64,000 nt of DNA. Origin: a virus. Under the pieces are notes generated by a model that ran no database searches, was not told where the DNA came from, and worked only from the letters and a program-made list of their open reading frames with translations. Shown here piece by piece: positions 34,438 to 43,305 of this stretch. Within the stretch, counting starts at the first letter, position 1, and the number at the start of each line of letters is the position of its first letter. Made by a program: the position numbers and the translations under genes. The DNA lies in the IMG/VR virus record IMGVR_UViG_3300032579_000009, positions 1-64,000 of that record; one strand, 5' to 3'.

Positions 34438-34719
34438 ATGGCTTCATACAGTATTCCAGTAAATAATTCCACTAGTACCACCACTGCTACTACACTACCA
34501 CGTAGTACAGTGCAGGTTTTTGCTAACGTACCTGTCTACTACACCGTAGGCAGTGACACACCTGTGGCCACAGATCGTTGCGCAGTCATAGCCGCAAATC
34601 AAACTCTTACCCTACGCTTACCAGTTAAATGCCTACGAATAGCATTCCTAGCAGTAGACGCACCAGGATTTGCTACTATTGTAGAAATAAATGGAACCAA
34701 AGCTAGCTGTTCTGCATAA
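34438..34719 (+). CDS. Small beta-rich probable virion protein
   Basis: This 93-residue Thr/Val/Ala-rich protein has strands such as TVQVFANVPVYYTVGSD and TLTLRLPVKCLRIAFLAV. It resembles in composition the gene at 34749, so both may be capsid or fibre decoration proteins. It is under a late promoter and possibly leaderless. No specific family recognised. Confidence 0.5.
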   Translation: MASYSIPVNNSTSTTTATTLPRSTVQVFANVPVYYTVGSDTPVATDRCAVIAANQTLTLRLPVKCLRIAFLAVDAPGFATIVEINGTKASCSA

Positions 34720-34722
34720 ATA
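34715..34722 (+). promoter_or_regulatory. T4-late-type promoter element
   Basis: CATAAATA overlaps the previous stop and is 26 nt before the ATG at 34749, which has a TTAGGA ribosome site. Confidence 0.55.
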
Positions 34723-34748
34723 TAGTTATTAGATATTAGGAAAACATT

Positions 34749-35096
34749 ATGGCAGTTCAAACCATTACCTGGAACGTTGTAGCAAACACAGCACAGGCCA
34801 CCACAGCCCAAGCATTAACCAGCACCAAAGTTAAGGTAGCAGCCAACAACCACGTTTGGGTAGGTGTAGGCAACGTTAGCACAGTTAGAGCTAACAATGT
34901 CAGTAGCTTTATTATCCCACCAAACGTTATTACCACAGTAGACTGCGGCCCAGCTAATTTGTCTATTGATGCTAACAACAAGAATGTTATCAGTACTACA
35001 GGTCCATTTATCAGCTTCTTATCAGCAGGTCCTGGTCCAGCGGCAGTGTCATTCACTGAAATTGGTACTGTAAACTTTAACAACGTACAGAGTTAA
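34749..35096 (+). CDS. Small beta-rich probable virion protein
   Basis: This 115-residue Val/Asn/Thr/Ala-rich protein has an alternating pattern throughout (VKVAANNHVWVGVGNVSTV) and no charged helix. It is similar in style to the gene at 34438. The late promoter, the good ribosome site and the fibre gene 355 nt downstream point to a virion component. Function not assigned. Confidence 0.5.
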   Translation: MAVQTITWNVVANTAQATTAQALTSTKVKVAANNHVWVGVGNVSTVRANNVSSFIIPPNVITTVDCGPANLSIDANNKNVISTTGPFISFLSAGPGPAAVSFTEIGTVNFNNVQS

Positions 35097-35098
35097 TT

Positions 35099-35446
35099 AT
35101 GAAAACAGCAGAAATCCTACGTAAACTAGCAGACGTTATTGATCAACACGAAGGCGGTGCAGAACATCGTCCAGAAAATTCAATGCCACACGCTGATTTA
35201 ACTCCGGTTGAAGTTGATCACACTGATGGTACAGAACCAGCAGCAATGGTTCCGCCCTTACAACAAAAACTAGAATTACTTAAACAGGCAGTACATAGTG
35301 ATGATGAGGTATGCACAGTCTGTGGTGGTTGCCCATGCGAATGCAGTGATGAACCTGAAGACGAATTATCATTTATTAAACGTGCAGCTGGCGTTCCAGT
35401 TGCAGTCATTGACGCCGTAGCTGAAGATAACGACATAGGAGACTAG
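35099..35446 (+). CDS. Small protein with clustered cysteines
   Basis: This is a 115-residue acidic protein. The N-terminal helix (MKTAEILRKLADVIDQHEGG) and a middle helix (LQQKLELLKQAV) flank a disordered part. A CTVCGGCPCEC cluster follows (C-x2-C-x2-C-x-C-x-C), which could bind zinc or an iron-sulfur cluster. The C-terminus is again helical and acidic. It starts 2 nt after the previous stop and ends 4 nt before the fibre gene. I do not recognise the family. Confidence 0.55.
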   Translation: MKTAEILRKLADVIDQHEGGAEHRPENSMPHADLTPVEVDHTDGTEPAAMVPPLQQKLELLKQAVHSDDEVCTVCGGCPCECSDEPEDELSFIKRAAGVPVAVIDAVAEDNDIGD

Positions 35447-35450
35447 TTCT

Positions 35451-37286
35451 ATGTCAACTAATGCGGTAAAAGTTAGTTCAGGGTTTACCCAATACCCATT
35501 TACTACTCATATAGGCGAAGCAGGCCGACTATTCTATAATGCAGCCACTGGCGAACTACGCATCAGTAACGGTGTTACTCCAGGCGGTTTGCCAGTTTAT
35601 ACCGCAGTAGGCGCAGCCAACATTGGTAATCTGGTAATTACCAACACTACTATTAGTACCTATTCTGCCAATGCCAACATCAGTATACAGACCAATGGCA
35701 CCGGCGTTATCAATCTGGTAGGCAACATTGGATTTTTTACCACAGCAACAGGTCCAGTCGGAACTCCGCTACTATCAGTAGACAATCTGGGCAATCTTGT
35801 AGTCAATGGTAAATTGGTAGTTAATGGACAGAGTTACTTTATTGGCAATGAAACTAATTTTGGTAACATAGTAGTCAATGGTGTCACAACATTTAACGGT
35901 GCTACTATCATCAACGGTGATACTACTCGTAATGGCAACACTTATCAGACTGGTAATGTAAACATCACTGGTAATTCAGTTAACAGCGGCACCAGCACAT
36001 TTAACGGTAATACTATATTCAATGGTAATGCTTATCACACAGGATTCACATCATTTGTTGGCGATGTAGCACACATAGGTAACATTGTCATCACAGGCCA
36101 AACAACCAACAATGGTCTAAGCATATTCAACGGCGACCTAACTATTGCTGGTAATGCGCACTTAGTTGGTAACACCAGCATAACTGGTAACACTCTAGTA
36201 ACTGGATTCACAACAGTAGCAGGCAATACTCTGGTTACAGGTAATACTGTAGTAGTAGGAACTGCGACTCTAACTGGTAATAGTTATATAGCTGGCAATA
36301 CCTTTGTTACAGGAACTACGACTGTAGTTGGTAATACCTATGTAACTGGACAGGTTACAACTATTACTGGTAACACTTACCTACAAGGCAACAGTTTTGT
36401 CACTGGCACTATATCAATCACTGGTAATAGTTTTCAAACTGGTCTAGCAACATACATAGTATCAACAGTAAATACCACACAAGGTGCGGTGGAAATTACT
36501 GGTGATAGTAGTGGCTTATACCAAGCACCAATTAACCCTGGTGTGATGTTACAGGTTACTGGACAATATAATCTTCCTGGTCGAGTTTACAACGACGGAC
36601 AAAATAATTATGCAGTATACGTAGGTCGTAGATACAACGGCAATATTATAGTTCCCACACAGGTATTAAACAATCAAGATGTGGCTCGTTATGGTGCCAC
36701 AGCCTACACATCAGGTGGTTGGTTTGGTAACGGTATTGCTAGAATAAGCATAGTAGCTAACGAAGATCAAACCTTGACTAACCAAGGTGGTCGTATTGAT
36801 TTTTGGGTAACACCAAACGGCAGTAATTCTAGCGGCATCACTAGTGTAGTATCTGTAACTTCTAGTCAAATGACAGTTAATGCCAACATAGCCATTGGTG
36901 CAAACAGCACACTTACAACTCCACGTGTGGTTATTAACGATGGTGGCCTACGCATTATTAATGGTGGTATTTGGGCCAATGTGAGCTTTGCTTCAGACAG
37001 TATGGTATTAGCATACCATCCCACTGGAGCAGGTACTGTGCCATTTACAGTTAACCTAAGCAATTACACCGCTGGTGCTACAGTTAGAGTACAGATTAGA
37101 CTAGACAATACCAGCCGTGATATCAATTATGGTGTGTCCACAGGTGAAAACAGCAGTACAGCCGCTACCAGTTACAACGGTAATGGTATAGGGTCAACTG
37201 ACATTAGTAACAGTACTATACAACTGCTCTATACCTGCTATGATGGCACAGCGGCTAATACCTACGTGGCTGTAACTACACTTTAA
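35451..37286 (+). CDS. Tail fibre with beta-helix-like repeats
   Basis: This is a 611-residue protein. The N-terminal region GEAGRLFYNAATGELRISNG ... TPGG is the phage fibre attachment type also seen in the gene at the window start. Residues about 115-345 are short repeats of the form N-G-N-T-x-x-T/V-G, which suggests a triple beta-helix. The rest is a compact beta domain (about 350-611) ending in AANTYVAVTTL, a likely receptor-binding tip. It is preceded by small virion genes and followed by a promoter. Confidence 0.75.
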   Translation: MSTNAVKVSSGFTQYPFTTHIGEAGRLFYNAATGELRISNGVTPGGLPVYTAVGAANIGNLVITNTTISTYSANANISIQTNGTGVINLVGNIGFFTTATGPVGTPLLSVDNLGNLVVNGKLVVNGQSYFIGNETNFGNIVVNGVTTFNGATIINGDTTRNGNTYQTGNVNITGNSVNSGTSTFNGNTIFNGNAYHTGFTSFVGDVAHIGNIVITGQTTNNGLSIFNGDLTIAGNAHLVGNTSITGNTLVTGFTTVAGNTLVTGNTVVVGTATLTGNSYIAGNTFVTGTTTVVGNTYVTGQVTTITGNTYLQGNSFVTGTISITGNSFQTGLATYIVSTVNTTQGAVEITGDSSGLYQAPINPGVMLQVTGQYNLPGRVYNDGQNNYAVYVGRRYNGNIIVPTQVLNNQDVARYGATAYTSGGWFGNGIARISIVANEDQTLTNQGGRIDFWVTPNGSNSSGITSVVSVTSSQMTVNANIAIGANSTLTTPRVVINDGGLRIINGGIWANVSFASDSMVLAYHPTGAGTVPFTVNLSNYTAGATVRVQIRLDNTSRDINYGVSTGENSSTAATSYNGNGIGSTDISNSTIQLLYTCYDGTAANTYVAVTTL

Positions 37287-37295
37287 CCAAAACTC

Positions 37296-37323
37296 TTGAC
37301 ATTCAATTATCTTTTATTATAAC
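37296..37323 (+). promoter_or_regulatory. Sigma70-like promoter
   Basis: TTGACA (37296-37301) and TATAAC (37318-37323) are 16 nt apart. They lie upstream of a second, late-type element for the same gene. Confidence 0.5.
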
Positions 37324-37338
37324 ATATAGATAACATTC

Positions 37339-37346
37339 TATAAATA
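37339..37346 (+). promoter_or_regulatory. T4 late promoter, consensus TATAAATA
   Basis: This is a perfect TATAAATA, ending 7 nt before the ATG at 37354. Confidence 0.7.
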
Positions 37347-37353
37347 TTTAACT

Positions 37354-39027
37354 ATGATATTTGGATTATTCACCCTAGCAGTAGCAATATTCATATCTGG
37401 TGTTAGTGCCTTTTATTCTGTAACAGGTTTAACAGCAATATTCGCCGCGGCATTTTGGCCTATAGTTATCATGGGCGGCGCATTAGAGTTGGGAAAAATT
37501 ACCGCAACTGTCTGGTTACACAAATACTGGAATAGGGCAGGATGGCAATTCAAAACTTATCTAGTGCCTGCTATCGTCATCTTAATGTTAATCACAAGCA
37601 TGGGTACGTTTGGGTATCTTTCGGCCGCTCACTTATCGCAATCAACAGCAAATGAAGATATTTCATCACAAGTTTCTCTATTAGATGAAAAGATTAAAAC
37701 GGAACAAGATAATATTGCTACTAGCAAACAAGCCCTCAAACAAATGGATGCCCAAGTAGATCAACTACTAGGACGCACAGACGATGACAAGGGTGCTAAT
37801 CGTGCTGTTCAAGTACGCAAGCAACAAGCTAAGGAACGCAAATCATTACAAGCAGATATTAGTATAGCACAGAAAAATATTAGCACACTACAAGCAGAAC
37901 GTGCGCCTATTGCGGCCAAAAGTCGTGTTGCTGAAAGCCACATAGGACCAATTAAGTACATAGCCGCACTGATCTACGGTGACAATCCCAATGCTGATCT
38001 ATTAGAGCGTGCTGTGCGTTGGGTAATCATCTTACTAGTATTTGTATTTGATCCCCTAGCACTTATATTAATCTTGGCCGCAGAACAAACTATTGCCTGG
38101 GCTCGAGATGACAAAGAAAAACGCAAGGGCTGGCATCAAGAGTGGGTACCCGACACAGAAGCATGGCCTGAGTGGGACGATGAAATCACTGAAGAGCAAA
38201 TAGAGGCTATCAAACAAGAAGCCAACGTAGACAATGACATTGAAATGACGTCGTTCTTTGATGAAGGTAAGGAACTAGCTAAAGAAATAGATGCCAATAA
38301 TGGATATCTAAACAAACCATGGGCATGGCCAAGTGCTTCTGGTAATGTAGGCTTAGTTGCTAAAGAGCCTTTATTCATTAGTCGTATTGCTGTGCCGGAA
38401 TCAAACCCAGACGTAGTTGTTACACTACCTGAAGAGCCTGCTGAAATAAAAAAGCCAGAACCTGAACTCAACGGCATTGCCGCTGAAGATTTCATTGATT
38501 TTATCACTGCTAACACTGTAGTAGCAGAAAATCCAGAACCAGTTGCAAGTATACCTGTGGCCACAGTAGAAGAAGTTGCAGTACCTGCTAGACCAAAACC
38601 ACAACAACGTACTCTATTCCATCATCATTTGGCTAACACAGTTGAAGAACCAGAGGTAGTACACCATCCAGATAAGTTTGATCCAGAACCTATTATCAAA
38701 CCTAGATCTGTGGATATTCCTAGTTTTGCTATCAGTGAAGCAGACAATAATCCAGTGGATGCTGGATTTGGTACAGAGTTTCCACCAAATCCAAACAAAG
38801 GTGATATGTTTCTACGTGTAGACATGTTGCCCAGCAAGCTGTTCAAGTGGAATGAAAAGAAGTGGATAGAAGTAGATAAAACCAAGACTGACAGTTTTGC
38901 CTACGACGCCGCATATATACAACATCTAATCGAGAAGATTGACAGCGGAGAGTATGATGTGGACATGTTGTCCGTCGCTGAACAAGAGCAAATTTCAAGG
39001 TACTTAAACAATGACAAACCCAACTGA
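37354..39027 (+). CDS. Membrane protein with coiled coil and long acidic cytoplasmic tail
   Basis: This is a 557-residue protein. Two or three hydrophobic segments lie near residues 3-45 and 70-95. A charged coiled coil (about 105-190) follows, then another membrane segment near 225-250 (WVIILLVFVFDPLALILIL). A long disordered acidic and Pro-rich region leads to a small C-terminal domain (GDMFLRVDMLPSKLFKWNEKKWIEVDK). The arrangement resembles conserved membrane proteins of marine T4-like phages without a defined role. It may remodel the host membrane. It carries both early-like and late-like promoters. Confidence 0.6.
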   Translation: MIFGLFTLAVAIFISGVSAFYSVTGLTAIFAAAFWPIVIMGGALELGKITATVWLHKYWNRAGWQFKTYLVPAIVILMLITSMGTFGYLSAAHLSQSTANEDISSQVSLLDEKIKTEQDNIATSKQALKQMDAQVDQLLGRTDDDKGANRAVQVRKQQAKERKSLQADISIAQKNISTLQAERAPIAAKSRVAESHIGPIKYIAALIYGDNPNADLLERAVRWVIILLVFVFDPLALILILAAEQTIAWARDDKEKRKGWHQEWVPDTEAWPEWDDEITEEQIEAIKQEANVDNDIEMTSFFDEGKELAKEIDANNGYLNKPWAWPSASGNVGLVAKEPLFISRIAVPESNPDVVVTLPEEPAEIKKPEPELNGIAAEDFIDFITANTVVAENPEPVASIPVATVEEVAVPARPKPQQRTLFHHHLANTVEEPEVVHHPDKFDPEPIIKPRSVDIPSFAISEADNNPVDAGFGTEFPPNPNKGDMFLRVDMLPSKLFKWNEKKWIEVDKTKTDSFAYDAAYIQHLIEKIDSGEYDVDMLSVAEQEQISRYLNNDKPN

Positions 39028-39349
39028 AAGTAGATTCATCACACACCCAACAGTTTTAGAAAAAAGCACCACAAGTCACACAGTAGTCTTAGTTGATCCA
39101 TACGAATTAGAAACCAAAGTTCTTACTATATTTTTACAATCTTGTTCACTTAACTTTGATGTGTACTTCTACACAGGCGAAACTGGTGATTTAGAGTATC
39201 TAAGTGAAATTACCAAAAATGCTGATGCAGTGCTGATCAACACAGTCAGTGAAGTTTCAGTAGTCCCAGATGGTCAACGCTATGGTCCAGATCTAGACCT
39301 AAAGAGTTGTATAGACTATTTCCGTCGCTATGCTGCTCAAAATAGTTGA
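39011..39349 (+). CDS. Small alpha/beta unknown protein
   Basis: This 112-residue protein overlaps the membrane protein gene by 17 nt. It has a Rossmann-like or response-receiver-like alternation (HTVVLVDPYELETKVLTIFL, ADAVLINTVSEVSVV), but no phosphoacceptor or nucleotide motif that I can defend. It may act with the membrane protein. Confidence 0.55.
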   Translation: MTNPTESRFITHPTVLEKSTTSHTVVLVDPYELETKVLTIFLQSCSLNFDVYFYTGETGDLEYLSEITKNADAVLINTVSEVSVVPDGQRYGPDLDLKSCIDYFRRYAAQNS

Positions 39350-39375
39350 CACTCCAGATAAATCCCTGTTATAAT
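39346..39375 (+). promoter_or_regulatory. Sigma70-like promoter before S21
   Basis: TTGACA (39346-39351) and TATAAT (39370-39375) are 18 nt apart. The S21 ATG is 42 nt further and has an AAAGGA ribosome site. Confidence 0.7.
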
Positions 39376-39417
39376 GCTAGTATTGGTAAATAATATACTA
39401 ATATAATAAAGGATTTT

Positions 39418-39651
39418 ATGCCATACGAAAACCCACTTAAAGGCAGTACTGTTTACGTTAAGAATGATAACGTAGAAGCGGCCATGCGCAAGTTCAAAAA
39501 GAAAATGATGGACAGCGGCCTGCTACAAGAACTACGTGATCGTGAATTTTATGAAAAGCCCACAGCTACTCGTAAGAAAAAAGCGTCGGCAGCTAAAAAC
39601 CGTTGGAAAAAGAAAATTTCCAGCCAAGAGTTGCCCAAAAAATTATATTAG
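39418..39651 (+). CDS. rpsU: Ribosomal protein bS21
   Basis: bS21 binds the 30S subunit near the anti-Shine-Dalgarno and helps initiation. This 77-residue protein shows the family pattern [19 protein letters not shown], then [21 protein letters not shown], then a basic tail ([11 protein letters not shown]). The length is normal. A phage copy could displace host S21 and favour phage mRNAs, an idea proposed for other phages with S21. It has a conventional sigma70-like promoter and leader, unlike many genes here. Confidence 0.93.
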   Translation: MPYENPLKGSTVYVKNDNVEAAMRKFKKKMMDSGLLQELRDREFYEKPTATRKKKASAAKNRWKKKISSQELPKKLY

Positions 39652-39744
39652 TATATAATAACTAATACAAGAAATAAATAATTATACAACCGCTGATTTA
39701 TACTTAATTGCAGGCGGCTAAACTTGCTAAAGGAGGATGGCAGA

Positions 39745-39807
39745 ATGAATAATTCTGATACAGAAGTGGGAGGCTTTGGCTTCCCAACATACGGTAGACT
39801 GCTCTGA
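39745..39807 (+). CDS. 20-residue small ORF upstream of dnaK
   Basis: ATG 39745 follows a very strong ribosome site (AAAGGAGG, 39729-39736) and encodes MNNSDTEVGGFGFPTYGRLL. The coding part also contains a GGGAGGC/GCTTCCC hairpin (about 39767-39784). It may be a regulatory leader peptide or part of a structured dnaK leader. No homolog is known to me. Confidence 0.4.
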   Translation: MNNSDTEVGGFGFPTYGRLL

Positions 39808-39825
39808 TGAGGGTTTACATTTTAG

Positions 39826-39846
39826 ATCTTGCTTAATAAAGGAGAA
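39826..39846 (+). promoter_or_regulatory. Leader element shared with the hsp20 gene
   Basis: ATCTTGCTTAATA (39826-39838) followed by AAGGAGAA recurs at 41790-41812 upstream of hsp20. The AAGGAG is the ribosome site for dnaK. Confidence 0.55.
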
Positions 39847-39851
39847 ACTAT

Positions 39852-41774
39852 ATGTCTAAGATCATTGGTATTGACCTCGGCACCACTAACTCATGTGTGG
39901 CCATTCTTGAAAACAACAAACCAAAAGTAATTGAAAATAACGAAGGTGCTCGTACTACACCTAGTATCGTTGCCTACGGCGATGAGATCGTAGTTGGTGC
40001 ACCAGCTAAACGTCAAGCAGTTACAAATCCAAAGAAAACAGTCTATGCGGCTAAACGCTTAATTGGTCGTAAGTTTGACGAAAAAGAAGTACAAAAAGAC
40101 ATTGACCTAATGCCATACAAAATTGTTAAAAACAAAAATGGTGATGCATGGGTTAAGATTGATGATCAAGAACTAGCACCACCACAGATTTCAGCTGAAG
40201 TCTTACGCAAAATGAAAAAGACCGCTGAAGACTATCTTGGACATGAAGTAACACAGGCAGTTATTACTGTTCCTGCTTACTTTAATGACAGCCAACGTCA
40301 AGCAACTAAAGATGCAGGTACTATTGCAGGCCTAGAAGTCTTACGTATTATCAATGAGCCAACAGCGGCTGCACTAGCGTTTGGTATGGATAAAGATTCT
40401 AAGAAAGATCGTAAGATTGCTGTATACGATCTAGGTGGTGGTACATTTGACGTATCAATCATTGAAATTGTAGATGTTGATGGCGAAAAACAATTTGAAG
40501 TACTAGCTACCAATGGTGACACATTCCTAGGCGGTGAAGACTTTGACCAACGTCTAATGAACTACTTAATTGATGAATTCTTAAAAGAGTCAGGCGTTGA
40601 CCTGTCAAAAGATGTTCTAGCTCTACAACGCCTAAAAGAATCAGCAGAAAAAGCTAAAATTGAACTATCAAGCAGCCAACAAACCACAGTAAACTTACCG
40701 TACGTTACTGCTGATGCCACTGGTCCTAAACACTTAAACGTAACTATTACACGTGCTAAGTTTGAAGGCCTAGTAGAAGATTTGATCAAACGTGCTAGCG
40801 AGCCATGTAAGGTAGCATTGAAAGATGCAGGTGTAAGTGCCAGCGACATTGATGATGTTATCTTAGTTGGTGGCCAAACACGCATGCCTAAGGTACAGGA
40901 ATCAGTTAAAGAGATCTTTGGACGTGATCCACGCAAAGACGTTAACCCAGACGAAGCTGTAGCAGTTGGTGCGGCTATCCAAGGTGCTGTTCTAGCAGGT
41001 GATAAAACAGACGTGTTATTGTTAGACGTTACTCCGTTGAGCCTAGGTATTGAAACAGTTGGCGGTGTTATGACTAAACTGATTAAAAAGAATACAACTA
41101 TTCCTACTAAAGTTAGTCAAACATTCTCAACAGCAGAAGACAACCAACCAGCAGTTACAGTAGCTATTGGACAAGGTGAACGTGAGTTTATCAAGGACAA
41201 CAAGAAACTAGGTGAATTTAACCTAGAAGGTATTGCTCCTGCTCCACGTGGCGTGCCAGCAATTGAAATTACACTTGACATTGATGCTAACGGTATCTTG
41301 AAAGTAAGTGCCAAAGATAAAAACACTGGCAAAGAAAACAAGATCACTATCAAAGCTAACTCAGGCTTAACTGAAGAAGAAATTGAAAAGATGATTCAAG
41401 AAGCTGAAGCTAACAAAGATGCTGACGTTAAAGCTCGTGCTGTAGTTGATGCTAAAAACCGTGCTGATGAACAAGTACACGGTATTAACAAAGCATTAAA
41501 AGAACACGGTGACAAGTTAGATGATGGCATGAAAGAAAAAATTGAATCAGCACTAAAAGATCTTGAAACAGCCAAAGCTACAGAAGATGCTGACAAGATC
41601 ATGGAAGCTATCTCAGCACTAGCTGAGCCAGTTAAACCATTGTTTGATATTATGCAACAGGCTGAAGTAGCTAAACAAGCTGAAGTTCAACCTGGTGCAC
41701 AACCCAATTCAGAGAAACCAGTAGAAGGTGAAGTAGTAGATGCTGAGTTCACTGAAGTTAAAAAGGATGCCTAA
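39852..41774 (+). CDS. dnaK: Molecular chaperone DnaK (Hsp70), full length
   Basis: This 640-residue Hsp70 has all family blocks: [14 protein letters not shown] (phosphate 1), [41 protein letters not shown] (phosphate 2), [14 protein letters not shown] (adenosine), a substrate-binding beta domain from about residue 390 and a helical lid ending in [15 protein letters not shown]. It binds unfolded proteins in an ATP cycle. No dnaJ or grpE is in the window, so it would use host co-chaperones through its intact DnaJ- and GrpE-binding surfaces. It is followed by hsp20 43 nt later. Phage-borne complete DnaK is rare. Confidence 0.97.
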   Translation: MSKIIGIDLGTTNSCVAILENNKPKVIENNEGARTTPSIVAYGDEIVVGAPAKRQAVTNPKKTVYAAKRLIGRKFDEKEVQKDIDLMPYKIVKNKNGDAWVKIDDQELAPPQISAEVLRKMKKTAEDYLGHEVTQAVITVPAYFNDSQRQATKDAGTIAGLEVLRIINEPTAAALAFGMDKDSKKDRKIAVYDLGGGTFDVSIIEIVDVDGEKQFEVLATNGDTFLGGEDFDQRLMNYLIDEFLKESGVDLSKDVLALQRLKESAEKAKIELSSSQQTTVNLPYVTADATGPKHLNVTITRAKFEGLVEDLIKRASEPCKVALKDAGVSASDIDDVILVGGQTRMPKVQESVKEIFGRDPRKDVNPDEAVAVGAAIQGAVLAGDKTDVLLLDVTPLSLGIETVGGVMTKLIKKNTTIPTKVSQTFSTAEDNQPAVTVAIGQGEREFIKDNKKLGEFNLEGIAPAPRGVPAIEITLDIDANGILKVSAKDKNTGKENKITIKANSGLTEEEIEKMIQEAEANKDADVKARAVVDAKNRADEQVHGINKALKEHGDKLDDGMKEKIESALKDLETAKATEDADKIMEAISALAEPVKPLFDIMQQAEVAKQAEVQPGAQPNSEKPVEGEVVDAEFTEVKKDA

Positions 41775-41789
41775 GGGGTCCTTTAATTA

Positions 41790-41812
41790 ATCTTGCTTAA
41801 TATAAGGAGAAT
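41790..41812 (+). promoter_or_regulatory. Leader element shared with dnaK
   Basis: ATCTTGCTTAATA (41790-41802) followed by TAAGGAGAA mirrors the dnaK leader and supplies the hsp20 ribosome site. Confidence 0.55.
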
Positions 41813-41817
41813 AAGCT

Positions 41818-42261
41818 ATGAAACAAGTATATGTAAATTCGTTAGATATCCCACAAATTCACAGATTTGCTGTGGGCTTTGACCGTATGTTTGATGAACT
41901 TGCTCGTACAGCAGGTACATTAAACTCAAGTAACTATCCACCATACAACATCGTTCGTGTTGCTGAGAACGAGTATGAAATTGAAGTAGCAGTCGCTGGC
42001 TTTGCAGAAGACGAACTAGATGTTGAAATGCAAAATGGTGAACTGTTTGTGCGTGGTGAATCAAAAGCCACTGACACACGTGTGGGCAACTACTTACATC
42101 AAGGCATTGCTGCACGTGACTTTACACGCACGTTTGCTCTTGCAGACAACGTTGAAGTCAAAGGTGCTAGTGTTAAAAACGGCATCTTAACAATCAAATT
42201 GGAAGTGTTTGTTCCTGAACACGAAAAGCCAAAAAAGATTGCAATTACCTTTCAGAAGTAG
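41818..42261 (+). CDS. Small heat-shock protein, Hsp20/IbpA type
   Basis: This 147-residue protein has an alpha-crystallin domain in residues about 38-135: PPYNIVRVAENEYEIEVAV, GFAEDELDVEM, RDFTRTFALADNVEVKGAS, then NGILTIKLEV. The N-terminus (FDRMFDELART) is IbpA-like. It holds unfolding proteins for refolding by DnaK, encoded just upstream. The two genes share a leader element, which suggests common post-transcriptional control. Hsp20 is known from T4-like cyanophages. Confidence 0.93.
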   Translation: MKQVYVNSLDIPQIHRFAVGFDRMFDELARTAGTLNSSNYPPYNIVRVAENEYEIEVAVAGFAEDELDVEMQNGELFVRGESKATDTRVGNYLHQGIAARDFTRTFALADNVEVKGASVKNGILTIKLEVFVPEHEKPKKIAITFQK

Positions 42262-42268
42262 TATAATT

Positions 42269-42302
42269 AATAGTAAGGGGTAAGGAAACTTACCCCGCTA
42301 TT
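42269..42302 (+). promoter_or_regulatory. GAAA-tetraloop hairpin upstream of clpS
   Basis: GGGGTAAG (42277-42284) pairs perfectly with CTTACCCC (42289-42296) across a GAAA loop, and flanking AATAG/CTATT extends the stem. There is no T tract, so it is more likely a processing, stability or control element than a terminator. Confidence 0.6.
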
Positions 42303-42339
42303 CAACTAAAAAATTATGTCAATTATAGAAAAGGAACAT

Positions 42340-42648
42340 ATGGGTACCAAAGCTGTCACAAGGACAAAGCCTGTCCCTAACTTTGATTTGCAAGAACCTC
42401 CAATGTATCGTGTGATCTACATTAATGATAATGTAACTACCATGGAGTTTGTTGTGGAAACATTGGTAACTATATTCAATCATACACCAGAATCAGCAGA
42501 AGCAGTTACAATGAAGATCCATGAAGAAGGATCAGGTATTGCCGCTGTACTACCATATGAAATGGCAGAACAAAAAGGTGTAGAAGTAACGCAACTGGCC
42601 CGTAACAACGGATTTCCACTGCAAGTTAAACTAGAACCAGACGCATGA
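42340..42648 (+). CDS. clpS: ClpS adaptor of the ClpAP protease
   Basis: This 102-residue protein starts at the second ATG, 42340, which has AAAAGGAAC 3-5 nt upstream; the ATG at 42316 lacks a site. The ClpS core is clear: PPMYRVIYINDNVTTMEFVVE (N-degron pocket DN), HTPESAEAVTMKIHEEG and a C-terminal VEVTQLARNNGFPL. ClpS delivers N-end-rule substrates to host ClpA and blocks other substrates. It is probably used to redirect host proteolysis, together with DnaK and Hsp20 upstream. The next gene overlaps by 4 nt. Confidence 0.92.
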   Translation: MGTKAVTRTKPVPNFDLQEPPMYRVIYINDNVTTMEFVVETLVTIFNHTPESAEAVTMKIHEEGSGIAAVLPYEMAEQKGVEVTQLARNNGFPLQVKLEPDA

Positions 42649-43133
42649 TTTTCAACAAGATTAAAGAACTCAAAGCTGAAGGTAAGCGCATAGGTATCAC
42701 CTTTAGTACCTTTGACATGCTACATGCTGGCCATATAGCCATGTTAAGTGAAGCTAAAAACCACTGTGATTACCTAATATGTGGATTACAAACAGATCCA
42801 ACTATTGATCGTCCTGACACTAAGAACAAACCTGTTCAAAGTATTGTTGAACGTCAAATTCAATTGGCCGCTTGTCGTTATGTAGATGAAGTTGTTATCT
42901 ACCAAACAGAACAAGACCTAATTGACTTGCTGTTAATCCTACCACTTGATGTGCGTATTTTAGGTGAAGAATATCAACATACTGATTTTACTGGTAAAGA
43001 AGAATGTCTATATCGTGGCATTGAATTAATTTACAATAAACGTGATCATTCATTTAGTAGTTCAAGTTTACGTAAACGTGTAGCACATGCCGAAACTGAA
43101 AAATTATTGAAGGCTAAACATGAAACTAAGTGA
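42645..43133 (+). CDS. Cytidylyltransferase-like nucleotidyltransferase
   Basis: This 162-residue protein has TFDMLHAGHIAML with the HxGH motif (H27, H30), and SSSSLRKRV in place of the ISSTxR signature. These are the two nucleotide-binding motifs of the TagD/HldE/RfaE2 family that activate sugar or polyol phosphates with CTP or ATP. Its substrate cannot be deduced. It could feed modification of surface sugars or of phage DNA. It overlaps clpS by 4 nt and the next gene by 14 nt. Confidence 0.85.
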   Translation: MIFNKIKELKAEGKRIGITFSTFDMLHAGHIAMLSEAKNHCDYLICGLQTDPTIDRPDTKNKPVQSIVERQIQLAACRYVDEVVIYQTEQDLIDLLLILPLDVRILGEEYQHTDFTGKEECLYRGIELIYNKRDHSFSSSSLRKRVAHAETEKLLKAKHETK

Positions 43134-43305
43134 AGATACAAAATTTTTTATCCTACTATTTGTTGTTATTGCATCAATGGTCATGGCATTTTTTCCACCT
43201 AAACCAGAAGTAACAGTGTTCTATGACTGCCGCATAGCTGAGATTAGTCCAGATGTGCCACCCAAGGTCAAAGAAGAATGTCGTAAGAAAATGGAGAAAC
43301 ACTAA
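43120..43305 (+). CDS. Small single-pass membrane protein
   Basis: This 61-residue protein has one membrane helix (FFILLFVVIASMVMAFF), followed by a short domain with two Cys residues (YDCRIAEI ... KEECRKK) that could form a periplasmic disulfide. It overlaps neighbours on both sides by 14 and 1 nt. The function is unknown; a membrane or lysis-related accessory is possible. Confidence 0.55.
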   Translation: MKLSEDTKFFILLFVVIASMVMAFFPPKPEVTVFYDCRIAEISPDVPPKVKEECRKKMEKH

